A DNA stretch of 13,820 nucleotides from JBBRLA01 sp038231615 (GTDB taxonomy: Bacteria > Myxococcota_A > Polyangia > Palsa-1104 > JAEUJZ01): the NCBI GenBank assembly GCA_038231615.1, contig JBBRLA010000161.1, positions 1 through 13,820 of the forward strand. Reading direction: 5' to 3'. Made by a program: the position numbers and the translations under genes. Of this stretch, positions 12,892-13,820 are shown piece by piece (the stretch's first letter is position 1; every line of letters begins with the position of its first letter). Under the pieces are notes generated by a model. That model saw only the letters and a program-made list of their open reading frames with translations, was not told the origin of the DNA and searched no databases.

Positions 12892-13730
12892 AGCCCCGGT
12901 CAGACGCCTCGACGCTCCGCGTTTCGCGATCCTCCGGGGCGACCGTGGCGCAGGAGGGCCGTCCGGGCGGACTGCTCCTGGTGGTGTCGTCCCCGTCGGG
13001 TGCGGGCAAGACCACCCTGTGTCGCCGGCTGGTCCGCGAGCATCGGGGCCTGTCCTTCTCGGTGTCGTTCACCACCCGAGCGCCCAGGGTGGGCGAGCAG
13101 GAGGGCGTCGACTATCACTTCGTCAGCGAGGAAGAGTTCGACGCGATGATCTTCCGCGGGGGCTTCGCCGAGTGGGCCCACGTCCATGGCCGGCGCTACG
13201 GCACGGCGGTGAAGACGGTGCGCGACGCGCTGGACCGGGCGGGGCAGGTGCTCTTCGACGTGGACTACCAAGGGGCCGAGCAACTGCTCTCTCAGTTCCC
13301 CGCCGAGGCCCGGCTGGCGTACATCCTGCCGCCCTCGATGGAGGTGCTCGAGCGCCGCCTGCGCGCCCGCGGCACAGATAGCGAAGAGGTCATCGAGCAG
13401 CGCCTGCGCAAGGCCGGCGAGGAGCTTTTGCACTACAACTCGTACCATTACCTGGTGCTGAACGACGACCTGGAACGGGCCTACGGCGAACTGGCGGCGA
13501 TCTACCAGGTCGAGCGGGCGCGGCATCTGCCCGGGCGGCAGGAGTTCCCGGCGACCGGGGACGAGGCGGTGGCGCTGGAGGTGGCCCAGGCCTGTGCGCT
13601 CTCGCGGCGCATCCCGCTGGTCGAGGCCTTGATAGAGCAAGCCGGAAAGGCCGGCCAAGCGGGCAAGGCCGGGTCGGCTGCGCCCGTCGGTCAGACCGGT
13701 CAGGCCGCGCACGCCACATCGAGCCCGTAA
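12888..13730 (+). CDS. gmk: guanylate kinase with N- and C-terminal extensions, 280 aa
   Basis: Phosphorylates GMP to GDP with ATP in the cytoplasm. The P-loop SPSGAGKTT is at 35-43, the GMP-binding region FTTRAPRVGEQEGVDYHFVS is at 61-80, followed by GGFAEWAHVHGRRYGT, LFDVDYQGAEQL (the usual VLDIDxQG block) and the lid region RLRARGTDSEEVIEQRL. LHYNSYHYLVLNDDLERA closes the kinase domain at about residue 205. Typical bacterial enzymes have about 205 residues; here about 25 extra lie before the P-loop and about 60 after the kinase fold, ending in an Ala/Gly/Gln-rich low-complexity tail. The ATG overlaps the RemA stop (ATGA), which supports this start and implies coupling. Confidence 0.95.
   Translation: MKPRSDASTLRVSRSSGATVAQEGRPGGLLLVVSSPSGAGKTTLCRRLVREHRGLSFSVSFTTRAPRVGEQEGVDYHFVSEEEFDAMIFRGGFAEWAHVHGRRYGTAVKTVRDALDRAGQVLFDVDYQGAEQLLSQFPAEARLAYILPPSMEVLERRLRARGTDSEEVIEQRLRKAGEELLHYNSYHYLVLNDDLERAYGELAAIYQVERARHLPGRQEFPATGDEAVALEVAQACALSRRIPLVEALIEQAGKAGQAGKAGSAAPVGQTGQAAHATSSP
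13638..13673. repeat. 18-bp imperfect tandem repeat in the gmk tail
   Basis: Two 18-bp units, 13638-13655 and 13656-13673, begin CAAGCSGG and differ at three positions. They encode QAGKAG twice in the extension of guanylate kinase, beyond the enzymatic fold. Confidence 0.85.
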
Positions 13731-13757
13731 GGGCCAAACCAAGGAGCGACCCAGAAG

Positions 13758-13820
13758 ATGGCCCTGATCCCCTACGAGATCCTCCCCGGCGACAAGGACC
13801 CGGCAATCCTGATCGGCACG
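13758..13820 (+). CDS. start of an unrecognised gene (partial)
   Basis: An ATG at 13758 is preceded by AAGGAG (13741-13746) with an 11-nt spacer and the frame is open to the right edge (21 codons, beginning MALIPYEILPGDKDPAIL). I do not recognise the family from this length. In the conserved yicC-DUF370-gmk order the next gene is normally rpoZ (RNA polymerase omega), whose start, typically like MARVTVEDCL, does not resemble this. It is 27 bp after gmk on the same strand and probably in the same operon. Confidence 0.6.
   Translation, partial: MALIPYEILPGDKDPAILIGT

Noticed and set aside
12900..13742. 280-codon minus-strand ORF opposite guanylate kinase
   Set aside because: Mirrors gmk almost exactly and has no motifs of its own; the sense strand is unambiguous.

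Overview
The window reads as a chromosomal segment of a high-G+C Gram-negative bacterium, most likely of the Myxococcota / deltaproteobacterial type. The support is a probable lipoprotein, an outer-membrane beta-barrel protein with a C-terminal Phe, a very large TPR/DUF3857/transglutaminase exported protein, and the gene order YicC - DUF370 (RemA-like) - guanylate kinase, which occurs in that group as well as in Firmicutes. The taxonomic call is inference. No rRNA, tRNA, CRISPR array, transposase or integrase was seen.

Layout. (1) 1-4997, minus strand: a 1292-aa exported TPR-DUF3857-transglutaminase protein, followed downstream by a probable lipoprotein that runs off the left edge. Both seem to carry the same kind of beta-sandwich carbohydrate-binding-like module, so they look like a functional pair in the cell envelope. 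(2) 4998-5382: a divergent promoter region and a short plus-strand frame that looks coding but matches nothing I recognise; it may be a gene remnant. (3) 5383-8353, minus strand: a tightly overlapping three-gene operon for a sarcosine-oxidase/HcnABC/proline-dehydrogenase-type flavoenzyme: a fused [2Fe-2S]+FAD alpha subunit, a small BFD-type [2Fe-2S] protein, and a DAO-family FAD subunit with a repetitive N-terminal leader. (4) 8415-10011, minus strand: an outer-membrane beta-barrel protein and, one base after its stop, a Uma2-family PD-(D/E)XK nuclease. (5) 10012-10369: a 358-bp divergent intergenic region with several short repeats and a recognisable promoter for the next gene. (6) 10370-13820, plus strand: a WbpP/TviC-like UDP-sugar 4-epimerase, YicC endoribonuclease, a RemA-like DUF370 protein with a long acidic tail, guanylate kinase with a low-complexity tail, and the start of an unrecognised gene where rpoZ would be expected.

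Themes across the window: short in-frame tandem duplications and low-complexity tails in many genes; -10 elements placed so close to the start codon that leaderless mRNAs are likely for at least two genes; and strong repeated use of the codon pair CTT-TTG for Leu-Leu in an otherwise G/C-ending codon context. I did not find a clearly new defence or mobile system. The most novel-looking items are the transglutaminase/lipoprotein pair, the repeat-rich intergenic region, the tailed RemA homologue and the codon-pair signal.
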